This document shows positions 23,787-34,365 of a stretch of DNA of 64,000 bases, piece by piece. The stretch is from Collybiopsis luxurians FD-317 M1 (Eukaryota > Basidiomycota > Agaricomycetes > Agaricales > Omphalotaceae): the NCBI GenBank assembly GCA_000827265.1, contig KN834757.1, positions 782,537 to 846,536 on the forward strand, read 5' to 3'. The translations under genes and the position numbers were made by a program. The number at the start of each line of letters is the position of its first letter. Position 1 is the first letter of the stretch. The notes below the pieces were generated by a model. That model did not search any database. It worked only from the letters and a program-made list of their open reading frames with translations, and was not told where the DNA came from.

Positions 23787-26071
23787 GACAATGAAACTTT
23801 TGGAAAATCAGAGGACCCTCAAACCGACCAGCGGTTAAGGGAAGGAAGGGGGGAGGAAAGGGAGGAGGAAGGGTATCCTATAGGATGACCCGACAGATTC
23901 TTGTCCAATGTCCACCCTGAAAGGACCTTAGGAACTCACCAATCACTGACTTTACTAGAGCCTCGCTTGGATAGCATCGGCCGCCGCCTGCTTCAAAATT
24001 TTACATGCGTCAAAAGTGGTTTCAGCCTGACAAGAAGAATGTAGCTCTCGCAAAACCACTCGCCAAAACCACACCACGGACCGATGTCTATGTTCCGATG
24101 AGTCATAGTCGCGCAATAGTCGCGCGACGCGAATCCTGGCATATCCCACGTGATAATTTTCAGGTCGACTATTGATTTGCTGTCACTTCGATGTTCCCCT
24201 TTCACCCCTACTCTCTTTAGATGCTTGTACCATCGCATATCGTGGAGATAGCAATCTTCGGCAACGTAAAGACTCGGAGTCAAGATGACCCGGATTCCGG
24301 AAGTGTATTCTTCTCTGGAGTTTTCTTCCGCTACATACTACCATGATATCAGCCCAGGGCCGTCAATACTGCGGAGGGAATATTCCAACGTAGTCTCGGC
24401 TCTTTGTGACCGTTCTATGAAGCTGATATTACCACTTTCCGCCTCGCTCGCATACAGCTCCCGATCTGTGCAATAGACATTCCATTATCCCGTTTGGGTA
24501 CTCTATCTTGGAACATTTCTTGGAACATTTCATTAATAGCAATGCCTGGGCTTCTTCCCTGGGCTCACCATCTTATGGGAACTCTCGGTCTAGGCTCGAT
24601 ACTTATTCAGATCAGGCAGAAGTTGCTGACACCTGCATTCAACTTATCACTGGTTTCCGCTGGCCAAAAGCCACATACGGCTTCAGAGACGATCGCCAAG
24701 ATGCTACTCCTATTCAGATTTTCTTCTTGATAAGATATTTCTTGGGTGCGTCAGTATAAGGTTTTTAATCTTATGCCACTTTCATCTCATGAACTCGTTT
24801 CTTCTTTCAGTACAAGGCTATCCAGTGTCTAACTTCTAAGTCGCTTGGCAAAATGTGTTAGCATTTTGACACCGCACTGACACGCGTAGGAACATGGAAT
24901 ATGTTCACATAGGTACGTATCAGTACGTATATCGCAAGTTCGAAGGTAAAATGAATGAAAACTGCCATCTTATTGTCTGCCCTCGATATGGGATTCTAAA
25001 TTCACAATTGACGTTTAATGGTTAACGTTCAAACGTGAATGGTGTCAAGACCAGAACTGTAACTTAAAAGCGGAAGCAATGTGTCTGATTCAACTTGCAT
25101 AATTGCTTGTGCTTCCACGAAGGCCTAAGTCTCAGGGCATTGGCGGCTCGATGTATGCCTACTTTACGGCCGCCGACGATATCAGCGGACTCAGCTGTCG
25201 TTCTGTCTGATGGATAACCATTCAAGCATTCGTAAGTTTCAACAATAACGACGGTGCAGCTGGTTGCAGGCTGTTCCCTATTCTTTTCCTCTTTGGACCC
25301 TTTCAACCTTGCTCCAAATGCAGATGCTTGTCCCTACAAGCTTTTATGATTGTTCCTGACAATTATGAAAGTTATGCATATAACTTACCAAATAGAAGCG
25401 AGGTGACCTGTGGCGGATCTGTGATAGTATGCGTGATCGTTGATCTTGTCCAGTTTCCTCTTTTTTTTTTTCACTTCTCTTTTTCAGAAACAGCTTGGAG
25501 CAAGGCTCCTTGACATGAAAGTGCCAAACTAGTAAACAACACGATACCAAGACTCACCCAGGGGCTTTCGGGATCGGAGGCTCAAACTGCGCGTATCAGA
25601 AAATCATTGATGCACTTGCCTAATACTGCACCTCCTAGGACCAACTTCTCCGCACACCCGTCAAAAGCCGCCCAAGTACCCTGGCTCGATATACAGTGTC
25701 CCTGCACACTCCAATCCTGAGCGATCAGCTCAAGCTTTGAAACCGAAACTAGTCGATGGTGACGCACACGCTCGGGATTCCAAGGTAACAAGTTAAGCGA
25801 GTGATAGGGTGCATACGAAAATTATACAAATGTGGTGACCGAGCGCTCAACACGCGGCTTGCCCTTCCTGCCGCGGCTGCTAACATGTAAGAATCTTCGA
25901 AATTTTTTTAATAATTCAAAGTATGAGCTCATGTTCTTTCTTCTATATACACTATGGTGCTATAGGGTCGAGACGGAAGAAGCAGCCTCGTTTTAGGGAA
26001 GGCCAACTCAAGTCCGCCGTTGTGAAACCGGATTCTTTTCTTGGTATGGGGCATGGGGCATGGGGCATTTG
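23787..26071. other. Gene-poor stretch with one coding-like patch
   Basis: Apart from the patch at 23955-24477 (listed separately), this stretch has only short open frames on both strands. Plus-strand frames at 24285-24476 and 24508-24759 overlap that patch and cannot be ruled in or out. At 26045-26069 the heptamer GGGGCAT is repeated three times just upstream of the thioesterase TATA box. Confidence 0.45.
23955..24477 (-). pseudogene. Coding-like minus-strand patch with an in-frame stop
   Basis: Reading minus from 24477, an open frame with CTDRELYASEAESGNISF and LEYSLRSIDGPGLISW meets TAG at about 24339. It continues in the same frame with YVAEENSREEYTSGIRVILT and HDMRWYKHLKRVGVK down to about 24095. 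A further segment AETTFDACKILKQAAADAIQ lies in another frame to 23955. No frame-preserving intron covers the TAG. I do not recognise the family. It may be a broken gene or have missed exons. Confidence 0.35.
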
Positions 26072-26078
26072 CCGCTCC

Positions 26079-26086
26079 TATATAAA
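26079..26086 (+). promoter_or_regulatory. TATA box (TATATAAA) of the thioesterase gene
   Basis: TATATAAA lies 128 bp upstream of the ATG at 26214 and directly after a GGGGCAT repeat. It is the clearest core-promoter element in the window. Confidence 0.55.
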
Positions 26087-26213
26087 CGCGCAAGGCGGGG
26101 CCCTTCCGCTCACTTGATAGCCCAAGCTTATATATCGGAAAGCGATACCTGCCTCCTTCCCGTGTCACTTCCTTATCCCTTCTACCTACAAAGACTCTAA
26201 AACAACTTCCCCG

Positions 26214-27314
26214 ATGAGCAACGCAATGTCTGGAATGTCTGGAAATGCCTCCCCCGCCCTCAAAGAGGTCTTTGATAATCCAGCCATGGTCTTTCCTACG
26301 TTGGATCGTGATGGAAAGTACCGAGTGCTTGGTTTCGCAATGGAGACGGTATTCCAGAGGGTGGCTGTAACTGAAATCGACATAAATCTCGAACGCTCTG
26401 AATCTGGTTTATCCTCCAAGTCGTCTGGATTTCAGAGTGTGGAGAGAACAAAAATCAACCAAAACTCTACGAAGCGGGAAGCGGATCAAAATCTCGAGGG
26501 ACAGAGGACAAGTGTCAAACTCGTTTGCGAAACAGATGTTCTTCCCGGTACGCCTTCCCTGACAGCGTCAGATGAACGAACCGATTTGATGATCCGCTTT
26601 CTTTCCATTAGACATGGCGAACCATAAGCATATCTTGCATGGAGGGTGTATAGGATTTCTCATCGATAGTAAGTATGAATGATCTATCCTTGTCCATGAT
26701 CCTAATGACACTTCTCCTCTCGGTGCTTAGTGTGCGTATCGCAAGTGTTCCATCTTCTACTTCCCGCTAAATGCACGCCCTTCGTGCTTTTTTCATTCAG
26801 GTGCTCATCCCTCGCTTGCGTCGCTGTAAACATGTTGCCGAGTGTCGACAACTGTACGCCACACACCAGCATTTTTCCACCCAAGTTTGAATTGCTGTCC
26901 CAATCAATGCATGTCGTGTATCATTCTCCTTCACCAGTGTACGTATCCTCGGTTCAGGACTTTACATCAATTAGGACTGAAACTCGCGACTTTTTCGCGT
27001 TATAATGTTCAGCGGCGACAGATTGAAAATTGTCAGCACGACAATGCCGATCTCGGTGCCACCGACCGGCAAAGGACTTGCTTCCAACGTGTGCATCTGT
27101 ACAGAGGTGAGCTTCCATTCTCAGTTAGTCCTTGAATGATCTTGCACTCATTAGCTTATTCGCCTTCTTGCGTTTCTTTTTGTTTTTCTTCATACCATTA
27201 TAGATATGGAGCATGAATCACCATCGTCTAGTTGCATCTGGCACGCATAACATGATGCCGATCTCATCGTCCCCGCGCGGTTATAGTTCGGAACGCAGAG
27301 AAACGCGTTTATGA
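26214..27314 (+). CDS. Acyl-CoA thioesterase-like protein (4HBT hotdog fold)
   Basis: Hotdog thioesterases of this kind hydrolyse acyl-CoA thioesters. The catalytic-face motif appears as DMANHKHILHGGCIGFLID across the first splice junction. Exons are 26214-26547, 26612-26668, a single base at 26731, 26801-26938, 27013-27106 and 27204-27314: 735 nt, 244 residues. Downstream segments fit the family in order: CSSLACVAVNML, LLSQSMHVVYHSPSPV, GDRLKIVSTTM, and the last strand HRLVASGTH. The spacing LID-M-CSS is only obtained with the one-base exon; skipping it with a donor at 26673 gives LID-SK-CSS. Codons about 60-105 form an unusual hydrophilic insert before the hotdog core, so a missed intron there is possible. 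Confidence 0.78.
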
Positions 27315-27839
27315 CCGTGCATACATTTGTTTTTTTTTGTTATTGAACCTTTGAACCTTAGACAATCCATGTATGTAGTGTAGTTGTATATGTGACAGTG
27401 TCCAGTGCTATCTCCATATCGCTCAGTTTTCGCCGATCTTTCAATTCCCATGAGATGCCTTCTCTCCTCCGGGTATGTACTCCGAGTCTATGTATGAGCA
27501 GCGGAGAAAGGTTTGAAGTGTTGTCACACAAGATACTGTAGCGACCGATAAACATTCATGCTTGCTTGTTACTACATATACAAATGTACAAAAATAAATC
27601 CCAGGTTGTGCAGAAGGTCGAAAAGTAATAAAATAATCCCACTCGGAAACTTTCTTCCACGTGTGCATCTCGCCTCGCCGCTCAAATGATGTTCCCGTCC
27701 CATATTCTAAATCAAACAAATACAACAAACAGAACCGTTCATGGATAAGGACCTCATCGAGCGTAGGCGGAGTACGCCAAAGTATAGTGCAGACAGTGGG
27801 TAATGTCAAAGAATCTGGGTAAGAACAGAAAAGGAACGC

Positions 27840-28130
27840 ATGAGAGTTAGTTTGACATCGCAGACTTGGACGAAGAGCGGAACGTACAGCGATGATAAGA
27901 AGGCGAAAGATGCAGCCGAGTCAAAGCTAAATCAAGCGATGACACAAACCGAATTGGCACCAGAGCCAGAGTCGTCTTCGTTGACAGGAATATCAACTAT
28001 GACATCGCCCACAGAGGCGTTGGTGAAGAAAGAGGTGGTGGCGGTGAAAGCGTCCATTTCAGAATTGAGCAGGATGAAGATTGTGAAAGGACGTGAAGGA
28101 ATAGCGAGGGCTGTGGAGATGGGTTTTTAG
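27840..28130 (+). CDS. Possible small gene, 96 aa, low support
   Basis: The open frame starts with ATG and has coding-like third-position usage (KKAKDAAESKLNQAM, LVKKEVVAVKASISELSRMK). It has no recognisable domain, and the minus strand opposite is also partly open. It could equally be an exon of a longer gene. Between the thioesterase stop (27314) and here I see no other gene. Confidence 0.3.
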   Translation: MRVSLTSQTWTKSGTYSDDKKAKDAAESKLNQAMTQTELAPEPESSSLTGISTMTSPTEALVKKEVVAVKASISELSRMKIVKGREGIARAVEMGF

Positions 28131-30384
28131 ACCAAGTCTGAGGAACATACAACTGAATTTGAGTCTCTTTTATACCCTCAAAGGACCCGGTTGTGATCCC
28201 GTATGTACCACAGTCGAAGGCGCGATTGCAAAGATTTCATTGGAGAACTAGCACAACGTTTCTGTGCATATGGTGTCCTCGTTCGTTATTGTTATTTTGC
28301 GCCGGACAGAAACGGTCAAAAGCCTAAAAACTTTGCATCAGTGAGCAATATCCTCCTGTGATCATTCTATGGAGTGGTGAAAAAACAATAAGAATGCCTT
28401 CGTCAACCACCTTTCCTTCTTGATAAGCATTGCACTTAGATTGATGGATAATATGTGGAGTGCGTGCAGTCGGGAATCTTGAGAATGTGAAGTAAGTTAA
28501 GATGAAGGCCTTCAGGAACTTGTCAAACGTGTTGGACAAAGCAATTAATACGAAATGCACCCTCTAACCACACGATGATAGATCTGCATGTTGTAATGAG
28601 AACTGGCATGCAGGGGCAGGATATGTGCTAAAAGCTTAACAGTGCCTGAACAAGGATGAGTCGTGTTTATCTCAAGGCAGTAGAAATACCGACGACATTT
28701 GGGTACGAGAAAAACAGCAAGGCTAATCTTCACTGCAGTAAAATCACAATAGGCATCCAATCCGTGGATGCGGCACTAGTAGCCTTGAAGGATTTATCAT
28801 AGGCGCAGGAAAATGCGTCTGAAAAAGGGAAGCCTCGAGGCGATTACAATTTCGCTCAAAAAAAAAAAGACAATTAGCTGCTTGGGCCAAGTTTCCCGCT
28901 AGAAAAGTTAGTGACTTACAAACAGGCCAATGCCAATGCGACAAGCAGGTCGCTGAGACTCAGTGAGAGAGCTGGAAGGAAAGATGAATGCTAAAAATAA
29001 AGATCGGATTACGCATCTGGTCTCGAACTTTCGCAAACGTTCTGTTCTTCATAGATTCGCAGCTCACCGCATTCTGTAACTTGGAAACGCACGCCATGGT
29101 TGAGTCGGTAAGTCGAGTCCCCGACTCTGACTGAAGGGAAGGAAGGGATGTGTACATCAAACGGTCGTTATCTCCCTTAATTTAGCCCCAATAGGTAGGT
29201 CTTTTTCGCGGCTTTATCTTATCTCAATTATTCTCACGCCTCTGTATAGGTAAGAAATTTTTCTTGTTCGTTTTACCTTTTGTCCGCTCCTTGACTTACG
29301 CAGTCGGGTTTGACCTTTTCTACTTTTTATATCCTTGATGCATAATGCAATACCAATTCCTCTTTCCCTCAGGAAGCAGCCCTGCTGCAGCATCATTGAG
29401 TTGAGAAAACTTAATGCCCTGACCTTGAGATCTATACTGTCCCATTCCTCCGGGACATCGAAATCTGCCGCTGTAAACAACATTGCCCAGACCTGTCTTC
29501 ACCTCTACGCCGGCCTCTCCTGTTCAGATTCACATCTGTACCTTTCCGTTTGTCAAATTTATATGTCAAGCTTTGGTGCCGAGATCGCCCACTTGAGAAG
29601 AAAGATCATATTCTGCATGATGTTTGTCGCCTAGCTCCTAGATCTTGTATATTCTCAGTAGGGATATCGTTAAGTAATGTATATCCGAGATGAAACATTT
29701 ACTCACCATACAATCTAAATGTGTTTGCGGTATGTACAATACCTTGGACATCCTCTGTTTGGTAAGAGCATTTTGGAATCTGTCGACAAAACTGGAGCAA
29801 ATTCCTCACCAACATATTCTTGCTGGAGGTAAGCATGTCGTATCAACTCGTGAATAGATGATTTAGGTGTCCCAAACACAGATTATATCGAGCAAGTACA
29901 CCATTTCAGGTGTCAGAGGTATTATCAATGTGAGTTCAAGATTTACTCTGGCAAGAAAAGTGGCGACAGCTTGCCAGTTCGCGACGCATTGCTCAAATTC
30001 ACAATGGATATATGCTAAGAGGTGTAACGCTTTGACAGCAGATCGGTAGTCACATTCACAAGGGTATTATATACTTGTAGTTAGATAGAGTCATACTTGA
30101 ATCTATCGACCTCAGTCGGGCAAATAGGGAGATTGAGAAGTCGAGGTTTAACATTATGAATTTTGGCATGTCGCACGAGTCACTTTTGTATCTTCTTATA
30201 TCTGAAGAAATCCAGTACTCGAATGCCTTTCAGTAAACATCCACTGGCCAAGTTGGAAATGGAAAATAGTTACTCGTTGTGTAAGGAAGGATACGACGTT
30301 CAGACAATTTCAGGAGGCGGCGTGTATATATATATAAGTACCAACAAAATCGTTCTATACCAGAAACCACATCCGAATCTCCTG
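28131..30384. other. Intergenic stretch, no supportable gene
   Basis: About 2.2 kb with only short frames. On the minus strand DVPEEWDSIDLKVRALSFL (about 29460-29405) and MACVSKLQNAV (about 29095) look weakly coding, but I could not join them into a gene. A TA repeat lies at 30318-30335. Confidence 0.4.
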
Positions 30385-31668
30385 CTACAACTCATCCGCG
30401 CGACGCAGGAATGAAACTTTCAATTTGTCATTCATTCGCGCGAAGGCGACCAGGTCACTCAAGGCAGCAGGACCATTCCAATCCTGTGCGCTCAAGCTAA
30501 GTATTTGGAGTTTCGGTAATACTTGCGCAACAGAAGTCATAGAGTAGAAGGGAACTTGGGAAAGAGATTGGACGGAGATGTGCAAATATTGCAACGAGGG
30601 CATTTCCTGGAAAAGCGAAGCAATCTCAGGGGCAGGATCTGTGCTGGTAGTAAGCTTGAAGGTTTCAAGCTTACATTCCGAGCGAATAATCAAATCCCTT
30701 GCGGAGCCAATGACCATTGCAGAAAGAACCTTTCTGGCACTCGTATCGAGTAGATGTAATTCTGGGCTATGTTCATTGAGCTCAAGTACCGAAAGCCTTG
30801 GAACTCGAAGGGATTTCAGAGTTTCGGAGACAAAGTATGGAAGCCCACGGTCATCGAAAATCAAACAGCGAAGGTGAGGTAGCGTAATCTCACTTGACGA
30901 AGTAGGGATATCTCGAAGCGCGAACCCATGCACACGGAGTGTGGTCAGGTTAGGCGCACGAGAAAGTAAGAAATTGATAAGGGGGATTTGGCACAAGCCC
31001 ACATTTAATGTCGTGAGGTCAGGAAAACTGACATCCGGAAATGCAGCAGTAACGCTTGCAAGCGAGTATCCGGAAACTGAAAGTTGAGATACTTTGGGAG
31101 TGCGGGTGAGAAAAGAGCATAGAAATGAAGTATCGTAGAAAAAGATTTGTAGCTTTGTCAATTGAACGATTGGAATAGGGATATCCCTTATTAGTTTGTC
31201 GTTCAAAGGCTTGAGCATTACTTCTCGCAAAGCCGGTGCGATTTCGAACCCCTTGAAATCAGGCACCTCGTATGATGTAGGCGCATTGAATTTCAATCGC
31301 CTGAGGAGAGGAATACGCCCTCTTACAGAGGATAGCGACGTGTAGAGCGAGCCACGCATGGAAAAAACCGCTTCCTCCCAACGTTCGGAATGCTCCGCCA
31401 CGAGAGTCAAAAGACGATCATCGAAGACACGCACTGAAGCGTATACGCGGATTGCGAGGGTACAGGGTCTAGAACGCTGAAGGTGTATCTGTAATTGATT
31501 TATGGACAGGGCTGGAAGGAGGATTGTTCTCCATAAGGCTGGAGTTTCGATGACTATGGATCTCCAACGAGAACAGACTGATGAGAGGAGAAATACAGGT
31601 GGTGGATCATCAAGAAGGTGAAAAATTACAGATAACAGCTCTGGGGGCAGTTTATGCACGGGTGGCAT
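30385..31668 (-). CDS. F-box protein with leucine-rich-type repeats, 427 aa
   Basis: F-box proteins link substrates to Skp1-Cul1 ubiquitin ligases. The N-terminus is an F-box (HKLPPELLSVIFHLLDD, then VCSRWRSIVIETPALWRTI) at residues about 5-50. The rest is a succession of leucine-rich segments (PDLTTLNVGLCQIPL, APNLTTLRVHGFAL, PSLQYLHISVQSLSQ), consistent with an LRR-type substrate domain. It is a single exon. It is divergent from CNOT11, with 151 bp between the two ATGs, so they share a compact promoter. The substrate is unknown. It is not closely related to the three tandem paralogues at 37-43 kb. Confidence 0.85.
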   Translation of the reverse strand: MPPVHKLPPELLSVIFHLLDDPPPVFLLSSVCSRWRSIVIETPALWRTILLPALSINQLQIHLQRSRPCTLAIRVYASVRVFDDRLLTLVAEHSERWEEAVFSMRGSLYTSLSSVRGRIPLLRRLKFNAPTSYEVPDFKGFEIAPALREVMLKPLNDKLIRDIPIPIVQLTKLQIFFYDTSFLCSFLTRTPKVSQLSVSGYSLASVTAAFPDVSFPDLTTLNVGLCQIPLINFLLSRAPNLTTLRVHGFALRDIPTSSSEITLPHLRCLIFDDRGLPYFVSETLKSLRVPRLSVLELNEHSPELHLLDTSARKVLSAMVIGSARDLIIRSECKLETFKLTTSTDPAPEIASLFQEMPSLQYLHISVQSLSQVPFYSMTSVAQVLPKLQILSLSAQDWNGPAALSDLVAFARMNDKLKVSFLRRADEL

Positions 31669-31819
31669 GATGCATGGAGGATCAGGTTAAGGTCCCTCGA
31701 AGGATGTATTCCAAGAAAGGAAATGATGACGTCAATAAAATCACGTGATTATATTATACTTTACGCGCTAAATTTGAATCTAACTTTGCTCCCGACCCCA
31801 TTGAATATTGACCAACGCG

Positions 31820-33506
31820 ATGCCGACGTCGACAATGTTGACGGCGTCAATGAATGGGATGAACATGCTTTCTATGCCTTCTTCTTCTTTCTCTTCACCG
31901 TCATTCTCAGCTAAATCTCCTATCTCCTCTTCACTCTCATCGTCATCTTCTCCATCGTTGGACTCGGTATTTACATCTGTTCACCATCTGCTTTCTCGAG
32001 CTCTTTCTTTACCCTGCTCTACGGCGGCCCAGGCCTTCACCCAGCTTGTTCAGCCGACTCTTAGGTTCCAACTTGCCCTGGATGTGCTGTTGCCACTCCT
32101 TGAAGGAGATCTAGAAAGTGATCCCGCATCACCAGGAATCGACGATACTCATCCTAACGGCCATGTCGGTGGTCATGGTCGAAATCAAACAGCTCAGCGG
32201 ATTCTCGTCTCATTCGTTTTATTTTCTCTATACGCACCTCATCCGATATCTATAAACCCATTCAGATCAGCTCTGTACATGACCTTTGTTAAAGAAAGGG
32301 AGAAGGCAATTAGAGTTGCCAGTCCCAACGCGAGCGGCCAGACCAAACTGGGGAATGGCGGTGACACCGGAACTGCAGTGACGGGTACCCCATCAAACGA
32401 GCAACTCGTTTGGGTACTTTGGAAGATTCTACGTGGAGATGGAAACGATATTGGTCCATATACCCCGACCACTCTTGCTCGCTCACCACTACCGCCCAAG
32501 TTGGCAGCGATCAATTTGGTTCTCGACGAGGCTAATGATAATGACTTGTTCGTACAATCTCGTACTGCAGTCAACCTTGTCTTTCTAATCAAGAACTTTT
32601 CGCAGAGAACTCCCTTATATCTCCGCCAGCAAAGCAGGCTCTGGCTCGGCTTTTAATTTGAATACTGGAGGGAGCGCTCCCGCTGCAAACACCTCCTCTG
32701 AGGATTTCGAAAATGCCGCATTAACCCATGGCATGACTCTCATCCTCGCAGCTCGTGAACGAGTCTTATCTCTCTCTGAACGACGCACGCTTGAGCCCAT
32801 TCTTCCTGCGCTTGCGGCATTAGATATAATTACACCCCTCGACTTGACAGCTATCATTACGCTCAATTCAGACGTCGCCTATCCACTATTCGTGGAAATG
32901 TTGATTGCGTCGGTTTCATCTCCGTCCAACTTTTTGGATATTCTGGATGTTCTTCCGTATCTTCCTGCGTCCCTGTCTACCTTTGACCTCATGGGAAGGC
33001 TTTTACGAGATACACGTCCGGTTCCTCTTCCAGCTGCGACTCCTCACCTGCATCTTAGCTCTGAAAATGCTCATCGTTTCGAGCAGATGATCGACAATGA
33101 TGATCGGGTTCCGCTAGGACAGCTCGTTTACTCTCAGGTATTGAGTCGGTTTATTCATGAATGTATTGAGCGGTTGGAGAGGGAAGAACGGGAGCGTATG
33201 GAAGTATCTGGAGGAAGTAGTGACGGCGATGATGCGTGGGGCAGGGGAGTGAGGAATCTCTGTAGATTCTATCTTTCCCTCATCAAGCTTGGCATTGTCC
33301 CTTTGGCGCATGGAGATAAACACACTCTTCCCTCTCAACCTCAGGCTTCGACTTCTGTCCTTTCCGACGACTGGGAAACCGGTTATGACGCCGAATCTTT
33401 CTCTGCCGAGTCGGTCGAAATTGCGCACTTTGCATTAAGGAACTCAAGATTTGAAGAAGCCAGGGTGCTTTATGGTGTGTTGGTAACTGGGAGACTTGAT
33501 GGGTAA
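31820..33506 (+). CDS. CNOT11: CCR4-NOT complex subunit 11 (CNOT11)
   Basis: CNOT11 is part of the CCR4-NOT mRNA deadenylation complex. The C-terminal half fits the family domain (formerly DUF2363): LEPILPALAALDII, NSDVAYPLFVEMLIAS, LSTFDLMGRLL, VPLGQLVYSQVLSRFIHECI, RNLCRFYLSLIKLGIV and the last helices EIAHFALRNSRFEEARVLY. The N-terminal half is helical and ends with LPPKLAAINLVLDEANDND. The first ATG of the frame is at 31820. The halves are in different frames, so an intron near 32552-32670 is required. Donor 32562 with acceptor 32607 (46 nt) restores the frame and gives about 546 residues. The better-looking GTACAA..CGCAG pair (32552-32605) does not. Confidence 0.82.
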
Positions 33507-33610
33507 TGGCTACTTGGTGCGGCGAACAAGGCTTTTCGAGCGCCTAGTGCGGCCGTATGCTCCCTAATATGGGTATGACAACTTGACTTTGACTTAACTT
33601 GTATGGTATA

Positions 33611-33680
33611 ACTGACTGCTGACTGAATGACTGACTGACTGACTGACCGACCGACCGACCGACCGACCGATCGATCGACT
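33611..33680. repeat. Tetranucleotide microsatellite GACT to GACC to GATC
   Basis: The repeat runs from TGACTGAC units into CCGACCGACC and ends in GATCGATCGACT. It lies about 105 bp after the CNOT11 stop. The neighbourhood to 34043 holds no gene. Confidence 0.85.
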
Positions 33681-34043
33681 TTCCTATGCGCAATGATTAA
33701 ACACTTAAAGTATTTATGCTTTTCCCCGCCCTGCTTGTAGTGTGTATGTGTTTTATCCTATGGCATGTATTTCTGCAACTTTTTACTCTAGATACAATAG
33801 TTGTTTTACTTACTCGCTTACTTACTGACATGACCTATGCTGTTATCGATTTTTATTCTCGCTTGATAGATAGCTTACATCCTCACTTGATCTTTATAGT
33901 ATACTGATTGGTACGCACTTTCGCTGTATTCTTTTATGCATGCAGATGTTGATTGTTCATATTACATTGTATAACTTCAGTTTAGCGATGCTGTCCGATC
34001 ATTCTTTCTATATTGATGATCTTCTGAGATCTTATCTTCCAGC

Positions 34044-34151
34044 GGTGAGATGGCCGAGCGGTCTAAGGCGCCAGACTAAGGAGACCAGCGTATTTGATGC
34101 GCACGTAAAATCTGGTCCGAAAGGGCGTGGGTTCGAATCCCACTCTCATCA
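34044..34151 (+). tRNA. tRNA-Leu (AAG anticodon) with intron
   Basis: The acceptor stem GGTGAGA (34044-34050) pairs with TCTCATC (34144-34150) with one G-U pair. The D-arm region is TGGCCGAGCGGTCTAAGGCG. The anticodon stem CCAGA pairs with TCTGG, and the loop CTAAGG places AAG at the anticodon, which reads CUU. An intron of about 28 nt follows the base 3' of the anticodon. A long variable arm and the T loop GGGTTCGAATCCC complete a class II leucine tRNA. A is the discriminator base; CCA is not encoded. Confidence 0.93.
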
Positions 34152-34365
34152 CTGATAATGTAGTTCGGAGGAATTTTTTCAATTTTTATTACTCCCTCAA
34201 GCAAATGACAGGATACATACACCATAGAGGTCCAGTTTTACCAACCTTGGTCACCAAAGATATTTAACATAGCAACGTCAAAACGACATCCCAAAATGAT
34301 GTGATAATACGACAAAACGAGCGGATGCCGTATGTTTTCCAAAAAACAAGGCAAAGATACATATA

